NCBI GenBank assembly: GCA_963791325.1
Contig: CAWBRU010000022.1
Coordinates: forward strand, 62,001-126,000
DNA: 64,000 nt
Source of the DNA: JBEVJK01 sp963791325
Lineage (GTDB): Bacteria; Pseudomonadota; Alphaproteobacteria; Rhizobiales; Rhizobiaceae
Direction of reading: 5' to 3'
The notes under the pieces are model-generated. The model did not search any database, was not told the DNA's origin, and saw only the letters and a list, made by a program, of their open reading frames with translations. The translations under genes were made by a program, and so were the position numbers. Below, piece by piece: positions 9,107 through 20,351 of the stretch. Position 1 is the stretch's first letter, and the number at the start of each line of letters is the position of its first letter.

Positions 9107-9998
9107 CTCAAGAGGTCGCCGAACGACAAGCCTGCCGCCGCGGCGATCTCCGGCACCAGAGAGGTCGGCGTCATGCCAGGCTGGGTGTTGACCTCGAGCC
9201 AGATGAGTTCGCCATTCTCAGAATGGCGATCGTCGTAGCGGAAGTCCGACCGCGAAACGCCCCGGCAGCCGATGACCTGGTGAGCCTTGAGGGCCAGTGT
9301 CTGCACTGCGTGGTAAATATTCGGTGAAATTTTCGCCGGGCATTCGTGTTTCGAGCCCCCGGCCACGTACTTCAAGTCGTAATCGTAGAAGGCATGGCCG
9401 ACCGGAATGATCTCGGTGACACCCAGCGCGGTGTCGCCCATGACCGCGCAGGTCAGCTCGCGGCCGGCAATGAAACGCTCGACCATGACGGAGTTGCCGT
9501 ATTTCCAGTCGGGCGAGGAAATCACCTGCGGCGGATGGGACTGGCCCTCCTTGACGATGACCACGCCGAAGCTCGACCCTTCGTTCACCGGCTTGACCAC
9601 ATAGGGCGGCGCCATCGGGTGCTCGTTGCCGATCTCGTGCCGGTCGAGCACCGTCGACTCGGCGACGGGAATGCCGACCGACCGCGCGACCCGCTTGGCC
9701 TGCTCCTTGTTCATGGCCAATGCCGAGGCGAGCACGCCGGAATGGGTGTAGGGGATGGCGAGATATTCGAGCACGCCCTGGACGGTCCCGTCTTCGCCAT
9801 ACGGGCCATGCAGGGCATTGAACGCGACATCGGGCCGCAACGCGGCGAGTACGGCGCCGACATCGCGTTCGACGTCGACCCGGGTGACCCGATACCCTTC
9901 CCTCTCCAATGCATCCGCGCACGCATTCCCCGAAGAAAGCGACACCGGCCGTTCGGACAGAATCCGCCCATCAACACGGCCACGTGTTTAACCTTCAT
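9073..9998 (-). CDS. ddl: D-alanine--D-alanine ligase, apparent 1-base frameshift near 5' end
   Basis: ATP-grasp ligase that makes the D-Ala-D-Ala dipeptide used by MurF. The family N-terminus MKVKHVAVLMGGF starts at ATG 9998. The rest of the protein (SERPVSLSSGNACADALE, ALHGPYGEDGTVQG, PYVVKPVNEGSSFGV, EVNTQPGMTPTSLVPE) is read in another frame. The two frames meet at about 9959-9961, where TTCTGTCC would need one more base (for example TTCTCGTCC) to give the expected Phe-Ser-Ser-Glu-Arg. From there the frame is open to 9073. A GTG at 9945 could restart translation but would remove the conserved glycine-rich N-terminal segment. Either this is a sequence error or the gene is damaged; a second ddl elsewhere could compensate. 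Confidence 0.9.
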
Positions 9999-10183
9999 TC
10001 CCTGTCCACCCTTTGACGCAGGGTTCGTTGTTATGGGTTTCCTGACCGTGAGTCAGTCTGTTTCCGGCGGGCCTGCCCCCCAGACAAAACGCGCCGGACG
10101 CGCCACACGACTCAAATCAGGAAACGCTGATGTCGCAAAGAATCAGAGAGTTGATTCCGTGACAAGTCCCGAAGAGTCATCGG

Positions 10184-10198
10184 TTAATCAAAACTGAA
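10184..10198. promoter_or_regulatory. Possible CtrA-like site upstream of ddl
   Basis: TTAA, 7 bases, TGAA lies in the 257-base gap between murB and ddl, 186 bases upstream of the ddl ATG. The CtrA consensus is TTAA-N7-TTAA, so one of eight defined bases differs. The position would suit control of ddl-ftsQAZ, but a short degenerate site of this kind can occur by chance. Nothing else obvious was seen in the gap apart from a short GAATCA/TGATTC inverted repeat at 10140-10157. Confidence 0.25.
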
Positions 10199-10255
10199 TT
10201 TTTGCCCTGCGGACGTTGTCAAATTGACCTATCGGAGGTTCTTATTGCGTGATAG

Positions 10256-11218
10256 CTAAAGCAGTTGGCCGAGAAGTTCCTGGACCGCGCGCCCCGGCTT
10301 GAAGGTGCCGATTCGCTTGATCTCCCAATCCAGGCGAATGCCGGAATGAACAAGCACTCTCGCCCGCACCGTCTCGCCAAGAAATTCCAGATCGTAGCCG
10401 GTCGCCGTGCCGGTGTTGATCATGAAATTGCAGTGCATCGGCGACATCTGCGCGCCGCCGATCATCAGCCCGCGGCAGCCGGCCTTGTCGATCTCGCGCC
10501 AGGCCGACGTTCCCTCCGGATTCTTGAAGGTCGAGCCGCCGGTCTTCTCGCGGATCGGCTGCACGGTCTCGCGATGATGCTGGACCGCATCCATCGCCGC
10601 CTTGATCGCCGCCGGGTCCTCCGGATAGCCTTCGAAGACGGCGCCGGTGAAGATCCAATCGGCAGGTGCGGCCGAGTGCCGGTAGGCATATCCCATCTCG
10701 GCACTGCTCAGCGTATGGCGATTGCCTTGCCGATCGACGGCGGCGACCGTCACCACCCGCTCGCGCGTCTCCACCCCATTGGCGCCGGCGTTCATCTTGA
10801 GGGCGCCGCCGACCGAGCCGGGAATGCCGTGGTAGAAGTGGAAGCCGCCGATGCCGGCCTCCAGCGCCACCGCGGCGAGCCGCTTGTCGGGGGCGGCGGC
10901 GCCGGCGCGAATGCGGGTGGCCGAGACCGGCTCGGCCGTGCCGAAGCCCTTGGCCGAAAGCCGCACCACCACGCCCGGAATGCCGCCTTCGCGCACCAGC
11001 AGGTTTGAGCCGACGCCGATGACGGTGACCGGGATGTCGCCGGGCAGCAGCTTGAGGAAGGCGGCGAGATCATCTTCGTCCGCGGGCTGAAACAGGAGTT
11101 CGGCAGTGCCGCCGGCGCGGAACCAGGTGATCTTCTCCATCTCGGCATTGGCGCTGAGGCGGCCGCGCAGCGTCGCCAGGCTTGCGCCCAGTCTGGCCAG
11201 CAGCGCATCGCCCTTCAT
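10256..11218 (-). CDS. murB: UDP-N-acetylenolpyruvoylglucosamine reductase MurB
   Basis: FAD enzyme that reduces the enolpyruvyl group to make UDP-N-acetylmuramic acid. Visible motifs are ITWFRAGGTAELLF near the N-terminus, VIGVGSNLLVREGGIPG (FAD binding), FYHGIPGSVGGALKMNAGANG, and GSTFKNPEG with the catalytic serine region, then GLMIGGAQMSPMHCNFMIN. I used ATG 11218 rather than an upstream in-frame ATG because it forms an ATGA overlap with the murC stop. This gives 320 residues. The stop is TAG at 10256-10258, followed by a 257-base gap before ddl. Confidence 0.96.
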   Translation of the reverse strand: MKGDALLARLGASLATLRGRLSANAEMEKITWFRAGGTAELLFQPADEDDLAAFLKLLPGDIPVTVIGVGSNLLVREGGIPGVVVRLSAKGFGTAEPVSATRIRAGAAAPDKRLAAVALEAGIGGFHFYHGIPGSVGGALKMNAGANGVETRERVVTVAAVDRQGNRHTLSSAEMGYAYRHSAAPADWIFTGAVFEGYPEDPAAIKAAMDAVQHHRETVQPIREKTGGSTFKNPEGTSAWREIDKAGCRGLMIGGAQMSPMHCNFMINTGTATGYDLEFLGETVRARVLVHSGIRLDWEIKRIGTFKPGRAVQELLGQLL

Positions 11219-12624
11219 GCCGCAGCCTCTCCGCCGAGTTCCTTGGGCAGCGCATAGGCCCATTGGGTGATGTTGCCGGCGCCGAGGAAGACGACGAAAT
11301 CGCCGGGTGCGGCGAGCGCACGGACGGCGGGGGCGATCGCCTGCGGCCCTTCGATATAGCGGGCGTCGCGGTGGCCGCCGGCGCGGATACGGGCGGTGAG
11401 CGTCTCTGAATTCACCCCGTCGATGACGTCTTCGCCGGCGGCATAGACAGGCGCCACCATCACCGTGTCGGCGTCGTTGAAGGCGGCGGAGAAGTCGTCG
11501 AACAGGTCGCGCAGGCGGGTGAAGCGATGCGGTTGGGCGATCGCAATGACGCGGCCCTCGGTCTGGTCACGCGCCGCCCGCAGCACCGCCTTGATCTCGA
11601 CGGGATGGTGGCCGTAATCGTCGAAGATCTTCACCCCGTTCCAGCTGCCGGTCGGGGTGAAACGGCGCTTGACCCCGCCGAAAGAGGCAAGGCCCTTGCG
11701 GATGTCGGCTTCCGAAAGCCCGAGTTCGGCAGCGACCGCGATCGCAGCGGTGGCGTTGGAGACGTTGTGACGGCCGGGCATCGGCAAGGCGAGATCGCTG
11801 ATCCGCCGTTCCCTGCCGGTCTTGCGGTCGCGGATCACCACGTCGAAGCGCGACCCCGCGCCGTCGACGCGGCGGCTGAGGAAGCGCACATCGGCCTGCG
11901 CATTCTCGCCATAGGTGACGACACGGCGATCCTCGATCCGCGACACCAGCGCCTGCACCTCGGGATGGTCGGTGCACATCACGCCGAAGCCGTAGAACGG
12001 CACGTTCTCGACGAACTGGCGGAAGGCTTCGCGCACTTTGTCGAAGCTGCCGTAATGGTCGAGATGCTCGGGGTCGATATTGGTGACCACGGCGATGTCG
12101 GCCGGCAGCTTGAGAAAGGTGCCGTCGCTTTCGTCCGCCTCGACCACCATCCATTCGCCTGCGCCCATGCGGGCATTCGTTCCATAGGCGTTGATGATCC
12201 CGCCATTGACCACGGTCGGATCGAGGCCCCCGGCGTCGAGCAGGGTCGCCACCATCGATGTGGTCGTGGTCTTGCCGTGGGTGCCGCCGATGGCCACCGC
12301 CTGGCGGAAGCGCATCAATTCGGCCAGCATCTCCGCGCGGCGCACGATCGGCAGCACCCGCTGGCGCGCCGCGACCAATTCGGGATTGGTCTTCTTGATC
12401 GCCGTCGAGACGACCACGACCTCGGCCTCGCCGAGGTTTTCGGCCCGGTGGCCGACGAAGCACTCGATGCCGTTCTCGCGCAGCCGCTGGATGTTGGCCC
12501 CGTCGGCCTGATCCGATCCCTGCACCCGGTAGCCGAGATTGTGCAGCACTTCGGCGATGCCGCTCATGCCGATGCCGCCGATGCCGATGAAATGGACGAG
12601 GCCGATCGTCTGCGGCATCTTCAT
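11215..12624 (-). CDS. murC: UDP-N-acetylmuramate--L-alanine ligase MurC
   Basis: Adds the first amino acid (L-Ala) of the stem peptide. The N-terminal Rossmann motif HFIGIGGIGMSGIAEVL, the ATP-binding loop GGTHGKTTTTSM and the C-terminal region with DDYGHHPVEIKAVL are all MurC signatures. The start at ATG 12624 lies one base after the murG stop, with AAGGAG about ten bases upstream inside the end of murG. This gives 469 residues, normal for the family. Its stop overlaps the murB start (ATGA). Confidence 0.97.
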   Translation of the reverse strand: MKMPQTIGLVHFIGIGGIGMSGIAEVLHNLGYRVQGSDQADGANIQRLRENGIECFVGHRAENLGEAEVVVVSTAIKKTNPELVAARQRVLPIVRRAEMLAELMRFRQAVAIGGTHGKTTTTSMVATLLDAGGLDPTVVNGGIINAYGTNARMGAGEWMVVEADESDGTFLKLPADIAVVTNIDPEHLDHYGSFDKVREAFRQFVENVPFYGFGVMCTDHPEVQALVSRIEDRRVVTYGENAQADVRFLSRRVDGAGSRFDVVIRDRKTGRERRISDLALPMPGRHNVSNATAAIAVAAELGLSEADIRKGLASFGGVKRRFTPTGSWNGVKIFDDYGHHPVEIKAVLRAARDQTEGRVIAIAQPHRFTRLRDLFDDFSAAFNDADTVMVAPVYAAGEDVIDGVNSETLTARIRAGGHRDARYIEGPQAIAPAVRALAAPGDFVVFLGAGNITQWAYALPKELGGEAAA

Positions 12625-12625
12625 C

Positions 12626-13753
12626 TCACCGCATCTCCTTTGCCTTGAACTCCGCGACCGCGCGGCCGGAGGCAATAGCCTCCGTCAGGTCGGCAAGCAA
12701 CCGCGCCGCATCCGGCTTGCCGGCCGATCTGGCGCTCTTGGCCATCGCTGCGAGCCGCTCGGGATCGCCCATCAAGCCGCCGATCAGCTCGGCCAGCCGC
12801 TCGGGCGACAGCGCGGCCTGGGCGTGGAGCTCGGCACCTCCCGCCGCCGCCAGCATCGCAGCGTTGGCCGCCTGGTCGTGGTCGAGCGCATGCGGATAGG
12901 GGACCAACAGCGCCGGCCGGCCGATCACCGAAATCTCCGAGACCGTCGAAGCTCCGGAGCGCGACACCACCAGATGCGCTTTGGCCATGCGTTCGGCCAT
13001 GTCGCCGAAGAAAGCCGACACTTCGGCCTCGACGCCGAGCGACTCATAGGCTTCGAGCACCTTGGCTTCGTCGTCCGGGCGCGCCTGCTGGGTGATGCGC
13101 AGCCGCCGGCGCTGGTCCTCGGGCAAAAGCGCGATCGCCGGCGGAATGGCGTCGGAGAAGAACTGGGCGCCTTGGCTGCCGCCGAACACCAGCAGGCGGA
13201 ACGGGCCGTCGGCCTCGGGCACATCGAACGGCACCTCCGCTGCGGCCATGACCGCTGGCCGGACCGGATTGCCGGTGAGCACGGTCTTGCCCTGATAGGC
13301 GCCGTTGCCGTCGGCCAGAAAGCCGCCGGCGATGGCGCTGACGCGTCCGGCAAGCGCCTTGTTGGCCCGGCCCATGACGGCGTTCTGCTCGTGGATCAGG
13401 GTCGGCACGCCGCGCCGGGTCGCCGCATAGATCGGCGGCAGCGTCGGATAGCCGCCGAAGCCGACCACCGCCGCCGGCTTCTCCTTGGCGATCACCGCGG
13501 ATGCCTGGCGCACGCCGCGGAAGATCGTCCAGAACGAGCGGGCCAGCGCCAGCGGGTTTTTCGAGGCCAGCGTCGCAGCCGAGATCGGATGGATGCGGGC
13601 GCCGGGGAAATTGACGGCAAAGCGCTCGGCCCGGCTGTCGGTCGCCAGCTGCACCGTCCAGCCGCGGGCGGAGAGTTCATGCGCCAGCGCCTCGGCGGGA
13701 AACAGGTGGCCGCCGGTGCCGCCGGCGGCCAGGAGGATCGTGCGGTCCGCCAT
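12626..13753 (-). CDS. murG: Lipid II synthase MurG (GlcNAc transferase)
   Basis: Transfers GlcNAc to lipid I to give lipid II at the inner face of the cytoplasmic membrane. The product has 375 residues from ATG 13753, which is one base after the ftsW stop. The N-terminal loop LAAGGTGGHLFPAEAL is the MurG signature. The acceptor-side segment VGFGGYPTLPPIYAA, the LIHEQNAVMGRAN motif, and the UDP-binding RSGASTVSEI follow. All are expected positions for GT28 enzymes. It is part of an uninterrupted run of translationally close genes. Confidence 0.97.
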   Translation of the reverse strand: MADRTILLAAGGTGGHLFPAEALAHELSARGWTVQLATDSRAERFAVNFPGARIHPISAATLASKNPLALARSFWTIFRGVRQASAVIAKEKPAAVVGFGGYPTLPPIYAATRRGVPTLIHEQNAVMGRANKALAGRVSAIAGGFLADGNGAYQGKTVLTGNPVRPAVMAAAEVPFDVPEADGPFRLLVFGGSQGAQFFSDAIPPAIALLPEDQRRRLRITQQARPDDEAKVLEAYESLGVEAEVSAFFGDMAERMAKAHLVVSRSGASTVSEISVIGRPALLVPYPHALDHDQAANAAMLAAAGGAELHAQAALSPERLAELIGGLMGDPERLAAMAKSARSAGKPDAARLLADLTEAIASGRAVAEFKAKEMR

Positions 13754-13754
13754 T

Positions 13755-14909
13755 TCACTCGGCCGGGAGCGGCCGTTCCGCAAACGACAGCACCCCCGGC
13801 TGCTTGCGCTTTTCCGGCCGTTTGCGCGTCAGCGCCAGCACCATGCCCATCGACACGGCGATCGCGATCAGCGAGGAGCCGCCATAGGAGATGAACGGCA
13901 AGGTCATGCCCTTGGCAGGCATCAGCTGCAGATTGACGCCCATATTGATGATCGATTGGAAGCCGAACATCGACACCAGGCCGGCAACCGCATAGCGGGT
14001 GAAGTCGTCGTCCTCCTTGAAGGCGATGGTCAGGCCGCGCAGCACGATGAAGGCGAACAGGAGCATGATCAGGAAGCACAGGATGATGCCGAACTCCTCG
14101 CCGGCCACGGCGAAGACGAAGTCGGCATGGGCGTCGGGGATCACGCGCTTGACGGTGCCCTCGCCCGGTCCCACGCCCCACCAGCCGCCATGCACCAGCG
14201 CCTCGCGGCCCATGTCGACCTGGAAGGTATCGCCCTCGCCGGTCATGAAGCGGTCGACGCGGCCGGCGACATGCGGAAACACCGTATAGGCCGCCAAGGC
14301 ACCGCCGGCGCCGACGGCGCCGAGCAGGATGATCCATAGCCACGGCATGCCGGCCATGAAGAACATCACCCCCCAGGTTCCGAGCGTCAGCATGGTCTGG
14401 CCGAGATCGGGCTGGGCGACGAGCAGCGCCACCGTGACGGCGAGCAGGATCATGGCGAACAGATTGCCGGGAATGTCTGGCTGGCGGGCGTGCTCGGCAA
14501 ACAGCCAGGCGCAGATGATGACGAAGGCCGGCTTCAGGAACTCGGATGGTTGGATCGACAGCCCGGCGAGCGACACCCAGCGGCGGGCGCCCTTGACCTC
14601 GACGCCGACATAGAGCGCCGCGACCATCAGCACCAGGGCGACAACCAGCATGATCAGCGCCATGCGGCGGATCTGCCTGACCTCGAGGAAGGAAACCGAC
14701 AGCATGGCGAGCAGCGCCGGCAGGGTGAACACGATCTGCCTGGTGGCGAAATGGAAGCTGTCCAGGCCGATGCGCTCGGCCACGGCCGGGCTGGCGGCGA
14801 ACGACAGGACGATGCCGAGCCCCATCAGCAACAGGAAGGCGGCGAGGAACCAGCGGTCCACCGTCCACCACCACGTGGCGACGGGGCTCTTGTCAACACG
14901 GCTCAACAT
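13755..14909 (-). CDS. ftsW: Septal peptidoglycan polymerase FtsW
   Basis: SEDS-family glycosyltransferase that polymerises lipid II at the septum together with FtsI. The product has 384 residues with about ten hydrophobic segments. Family motifs include the conserved GARRWVSLAGLSIQPSEFLKP region early in the protein, the loop HVAGRVDRFM, the HADFVFAVAGEEFG motif with its acidic residue, and INMGVNLQLMPAKGMTLPF near the end. It sits 2 bases after murD and 1 base before murG. Confidence 0.97.
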   Translation of the reverse strand: MLSRVDKSPVATWWWTVDRWFLAAFLLLMGLGIVLSFAASPAVAERIGLDSFHFATRQIVFTLPALLAMLSVSFLEVRQIRRMALIMLVVALVLMVAALYVGVEVKGARRWVSLAGLSIQPSEFLKPAFVIICAWLFAEHARQPDIPGNLFAMILLAVTVALLVAQPDLGQTMLTLGTWGVMFFMAGMPWLWIILLGAVGAGGALAAYTVFPHVAGRVDRFMTGEGDTFQVDMGREALVHGGWWGVGPGEGTVKRVIPDAHADFVFAVAGEEFGIILCFLIMLLFAFIVLRGLTIAFKEDDDFTRYAVAGLVSMFGFQSIINMGVNLQLMPAKGMTLPFISYGGSSLIAIAVSMGMVLALTRKRPEKRKQPGVLSFAERPLPAE

Positions 14910-14911
14910 CG

Positions 14912-16305
<1,394 letters not shown>

Positions 16306-16309
<4 letters not shown>

Positions 16310-17388
16310 CTGAGCTTCAGGCTGGACAGACCGATCAGCGCCAGCATCACCGCGATGATCCAGAAGCGGATCACCACCTGGCTCTCGGTCCAGCCGAGCT
16401 TCTCGAAGTGGTGATGGATCGGCGCCATCAGGAAGACGCGGCGTCCCGTGGTCTTGAAGGCTGCCACTTGGATGATCACCGACAGCGCCTCAACGACGAA
16501 CAGGCCGCCGATGATCGCCATGACGATCTCGTGCTTGGTAGCGACCGAGATCGTGCCGATCAGCCCGCCGAGCGCCAATGAGCCGGTATCGCCCATGAAG
16601 ATCGCCGCCGGCGGCGCATTGAACCAGAGAAAGCCCAGCCCGGCGCCGATCACCGCGCCGAGCACCACCGCCAGCTCGCCGGTGCCGGGGACGAAATGGA
16701 TCTGCAGATATTCGGCGAACACGGCGTTGCCGGACAGATAGGCGATGACGCCGAAGGAGGCGGCAGCAACCATGATCGGCACGATCGCCAGCCCGTCGAG
16801 GCCGTCGGTCAAATTGACCGCGTTGCCCGCACTGACGATGACGAAGCCGGCGAAGGGAATGAAGAACCAGCCGAGATTGAGGATCAGACCCTTGAAGAAG
16901 GGGAAGGTCAGCGATGCGGAGAACGGCGCCTGGCCGTTGCGCATGATCACCCAGGCGGCGAGCGAAGCGACGATGAATTCGGCGATCAGCCGAGCCTTGC
17001 CCGACATGCCGAGATGCGACTGCTTGGTGACCTTCATGTAGTCGTCGTAGAAGCCGATCGCGCCGAAGCAGAGCGTGACCATCATAACGACCCAAACATA
17101 GACGCTGAACAGATTTGCCCACAGAAGACTGGCGCCCAAGATGCCGCACATCATCATCAGGCCGCCCATGGTCGGGGTACCTGCCTTCTTGAAATGTGTC
17201 TGAGGGCCGTCTGCGCGGATCGGCTGGCCCTTGCCCTGACGGATGCGCAGCGAGTCGATGATCGCCGGACCGAACAGGAACACGATCAGCGCCGACGTGA
17301 TCAGCGCCCCGCCGGTGCGAAAGGTGATGTAGCGGAAGACGTTGAACACCGAGACCTTGTCGGCGAACTCAACAAGCAGCATCAGCAT
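16306..17388 (-). CDS. mraY: Phospho-MurNAc-pentapeptide transferase MraY
   Basis: Integral membrane enzyme that moves phospho-MurNAc-pentapeptide to undecaprenyl phosphate, making lipid I. The product has 360 residues with about ten membrane segments. Key motifs are KKAGTPTMGG, the aspartate pair in FGAIGFYDDYMKVTK, NAVNLTDGLDGLA with the catalytic Asp, and FLMAPIHHHFEKLGW near the C-terminus. The start at 17388 has AAGGAA seven bases upstream, and it lies 21 bases after murF. Confidence 0.97.
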
Positions 17389-17409
17389 GCAATGTTCCTT
17401 CGGCCGCGC

Positions 17410-18840
17410 TCAGGCGCGCATCGTTCGCGCGGCGTGCGTCGGGAACTGATCGATAAGGGTATCAACCAGACGGGCGAAGCCCATCCGGTTCGACGCTTTG
17501 ATCATCACCGCATCGCCCGGCCCGATCCCGGCGGCAAGCGGCCCGACCAGACCTTCCGTGCTGTCTGCATACTTGACCGGGAAGTCAGCCGGCAGCGCTT
17601 CGGCGAGCGCCTGCATTTCGGGGCCGGCGAGATAGACGAGGTCGCAATGCGCCGCAACGGCATCGGCAAGGCCAGCATGCAGCTCGGCCGATTGCTCGCC
17701 GAGCTCCAGCATGTCGCCGAGCACCGCGATGCGCCGCCCCACCCCGGTCACCGGGGTGGCGCCGAGCACCTCGAGCGCTGCCCTGACCGAACTCGGATTG
17801 GCGTTGTAGCTCTCGTCGATCAGGAGGATCGTGCCCTCCGGATGCGGCAGAAGCAGGCGCTGGCCGCGGCCGCGGCCGGCCGACAGATGCGCGAGCGCCG
17901 GCGCCACCCGGGTGAGGTCGGCGCCGGCCAGATAGGCCGCCCCGAGCACCGCCAGGATGTTCTGCACCATATGCCGGCCCGGGACGCCGAGCCGGGCCTC
18001 GACCTCGACGGCGCCGATGCGGGCGGTGATCTGCGAGGAATCGCCGAACAGCGTGCAGGCCTCCAGCTTGAAATGCGCCCGCGGGTTCTCGCCGAAGCCG
18101 ACGACGTGGTCGACGCCGGCCTCGCGTGCCAGCTTGCCGAGCAGCTTGGAGCGCGGATCATCGCGGTTGAGGATCGCATAGCCGCCGGGCTCGATTCCCT
18201 CGAATATCTCACCCTTTGCGCGAGCAATGTCGTCCAAGGTCCTGAATTGTCCGAGATGTGCCTCGGCAATCAGCGTAATGATGGCGATGTGCGGCCGGAC
18301 CATGCGGGCCAGCGGCCGGATCTCGCCGGCGTTGCTCATGCCGATTTCGAAAACGGCGAAGTCGCACTCTCTCGGCATGCGGGCAAGGGTCAGCGGCACG
18401 CCCCAGTGATTGTTGAGCGAGCGGTCCGCGGCATGCACTTTGCCGACCGCGCCGAGCGCCAGCCTGAGCGCATCCTTGGTGCTGGTCTTGCCGGCCGAGC
18501 CGGTGACGGCGATGATCTTGGCGCGGGTCCTGGCGCGCGCGGCGATGCCGGCCCGCTCCAGCCCCTGGAGAACATCGGGAACGACGATCTTCGGCGCGGT
18601 CAGCCGGCCGAGCGCCGGCAACTTGCCTTCGGAGACGACCAGCAGGCCAGCCCCGGCCTTGATCGCCGCGGTGGCATAATCATGGCCGTCGAGCCGCCCG
18701 CCGCGTATGGCGAAGAAGGCATCGCCCGGCGACAGCGTGCGCGTGTCGATGGAAACGCCGGACACCCCGGCAGGCATCTGGCCGAACGGGCGTCCACCGG
18801 TGGCGGCGATCAGTTCTTCAGTGGTCCATAGCAGGCTCAT
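17410..18840 (-). CDS. murF: UDP-MurNAc-tripeptide--D-alanyl-D-alanine ligase MurF
   Basis: Joins the D-Ala-D-Ala dipeptide made by Ddl to the precursor tripeptide. The product has 476 residues. The N-terminal domain (SGVSIDTRTLSPGDAFFAI) is followed by the ATP loop AVTGSAGKTSTKDALR, the LNNHWGVPLTLARM motif, FEIGMSNAGEI, and LIDESYNANPSSVRAAL, which are typical of MurF. The start ATG 18840 overlaps the murE stop by 4 bases. Confidence 0.97.
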   Translation of the reverse strand: MSLLWTTEELIAATGGRPFGQMPAGVSGVSIDTRTLSPGDAFFAIRGGRLDGHDYATAAIKAGAGLLVVSEGKLPALGRLTAPKIVVPDVLQGLERAGIAARARTRAKIIAVTGSAGKTSTKDALRLALGAVGKVHAADRSLNNHWGVPLTLARMPRECDFAVFEIGMSNAGEIRPLARMVRPHIAIITLIAEAHLGQFRTLDDIARAKGEIFEGIEPGGYAILNRDDPRSKLLGKLAREAGVDHVVGFGENPRAHFKLEACTLFGDSSQITARIGAVEVEARLGVPGRHMVQNILAVLGAAYLAGADLTRVAPALAHLSAGRGRGQRLLLPHPEGTILLIDESYNANPSSVRAALEVLGATPVTGVGRRIAVLGDMLELGEQSAELHAGLADAVAAHCDLVYLAGPEMQALAEALPADFPVKYADSTEGLVGPLAAGIGPGDAVMIKASNRMGFARLVDTLIDQFPTHAARTMRA

Positions 18841-20291
18841 GCGGCACGCTCCTTCAGGGCGTTGAGCACCTCGGCATGATCGGAGAACGGAAAGGTTTCC
18901 TGGCCGATCGTCTGGCCTTCCTCATGGCCCTTGCCGGCCACGATCAGCGTGTCGCCCGGCTCGAGCAGGGCAACGGCGTGGTGGATGGCGGCGCGGCGGT
19001 CGCCGATCTCGAGCGCGCCGGGTGCGGCAGCAAGGATCGCCGCGCGGATCTCGGCGGCGATTTCGGTGCGGGGATTGTCGTCGGTGACGATGACGATGTC
19101 GGCCAACCGGGTGGCGATCTCGCCCATGATCGGGCGCTTGCCGCGGTCGCGGTCGCCGCCAGCCCCGAACACCACTACGACGCGCCCGGTGGTAAAGGGG
19201 CGCACCGACGCCAGCACGTTTTCGAGCGCTTCGGGCTTGTGGGCGTAGTCGACATAGACCGGGGCCCCGGCCTTCGACGTGCCGACCAGCTCGAGCCGCC
19301 CGGCGGCACCGCGCAGCGTCTTCAGCGCCGCCAGCGCCAGCGGAACCTCGGTGCCGGTGGCGATCGCCAGGCCGGCCGCCACCAGCGCATTGCCGATCTG
19401 AAAATCGCCGGCCAGCGGCAGCTCGATCTCGTGGACGTCATCGCCGGCGCGCACCTCGGCGCGCTGGCGGAAGCGCTCGTGCTCGACCCGCTTGAGCTCG
19501 AGGAAGCTGCCGTGCCGGCCGACCGTCAGCACCTTCAGCCCGGCTTGAGCGGCAGCGCGGACGGTCGCCGCAGACCAGGCATCGTCGGCAAAGATCACGG
19601 CCGGCGCACCCTCAGGCAGCAGCTCCGTGAAGAGCCTGAGCTTGGCGGCGTGATAGTCCTCGACCGTCGGATGGTAGTCCATGTGGTCGCGGCCGAGATT
19701 GGTGAAGGCGCCGGCGGCGAGCTTGACCCCGTCGAGGCGGCGCTGATCGAGCCCGTGGCTCGACGCTTCCATGGCGGCGTGATCGACGCCGGCGGCAGCG
19801 AGTTCGGCAAGCAGGCGGTGCAGGGCGACCGGATCCGGGGTGGTGAGCGAGCCATAGTCATTGCGGCCGGGCGCGGTGACGCCGGTCGTTCCGATGCTTG
19901 CCGCGGCGAGCCCGGCATGTTCCCAGATCTGGCGGGTAAAGGCGGCAACCGAGGTCTTGCCGCTGGTGCCGGTAACCGCGACCATCACCTGCGGCTGGCG
20001 GCCGAAGAACCTGGCAGCCGACAGCGCCAGTGCCCGGCGCGGATCGTCGACCTCGATCAGCGGCACGGACAAGGGCTGCTGCACGGCGCCCGGCGTCGTC
20101 ACCACCGCGACCGCACCGCGCCTGACGGCTTCACCGGCGAAGCCGGCGCCGTTGTTCTTGGCGCCGGCCAGCGCAAAGAACAATGTCCCCGGGCCGACCG
20201 TGCGCGAATCCGACGACAGGCCGGCGACCGCCTGGTCGGCGGCCTTCGCCCCCTCGACAGGCAGGATCGCGGCAAATTCGCAAAGCTTCAT
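18837..20291 (-). CDS. murE: UDP-MurNAc-L-alanyl-D-glutamate--meso-diaminopimelate ligase MurE
   Basis: Adds the third residue of the stem peptide. The ATP loop AVTGTSGKTSVAAFTRQ, the MEASSHGLDQRRLDGV motif and the YVDYAHKPEALENVL segment identify MurE. The sequence VTDDNPRTE contains DNPR, the known determinant of meso-diaminopimelate selectivity (as opposed to L-lysine), so the peptidoglycan is of the usual Gram-negative type. The product has 484 residues. It lies 60 bases after ftsI and overlaps murF by 4 bases. Confidence 0.97.
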   Translation of the reverse strand: MKLCEFAAILPVEGAKAADQAVAGLSSDSRTVGPGTLFFALAGAKNNGAGFAGEAVRRGAVAVVTTPGAVQQPLSVPLIEVDDPRRALALSAARFFGRQPQVMVAVTGTSGKTSVAAFTRQIWEHAGLAAASIGTTGVTAPGRNDYGSLTTPDPVALHRLLAELAAAGVDHAAMEASSHGLDQRRLDGVKLAAGAFTNLGRDHMDYHPTVEDYHAAKLRLFTELLPEGAPAVIFADDAWSAATVRAAAQAGLKVLTVGRHGSFLELKRVEHERFRQRAEVRAGDDVHEIELPLAGDFQIGNALVAAGLAIATGTEVPLALAALKTLRGAAGRLELVGTSKAGAPVYVDYAHKPEALENVLASVRPFTTGRVVVVFGAGGDRDRGKRPIMGEIATRLADIVIVTDDNPRTEIAAEIRAAILAAAPGALEIGDRRAAIHHAVALLEPGDTLIVAGKGHEEGQTIGQETFPFSDHAEVLNALKERAA

Positions 20292-20351
20292 TCGAATCCG
20301 ATCGTCTAAAACACCAGACGTTCCTTGTCCCGTCCCCGAACGCCTGGAGAA

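Noticed and set aside
16696..18831. 711-residue plus-strand frame opposite mraY and murF
   Set aside because: It spans two unrelated genes on the other strand and has composition typical of antisense frames.
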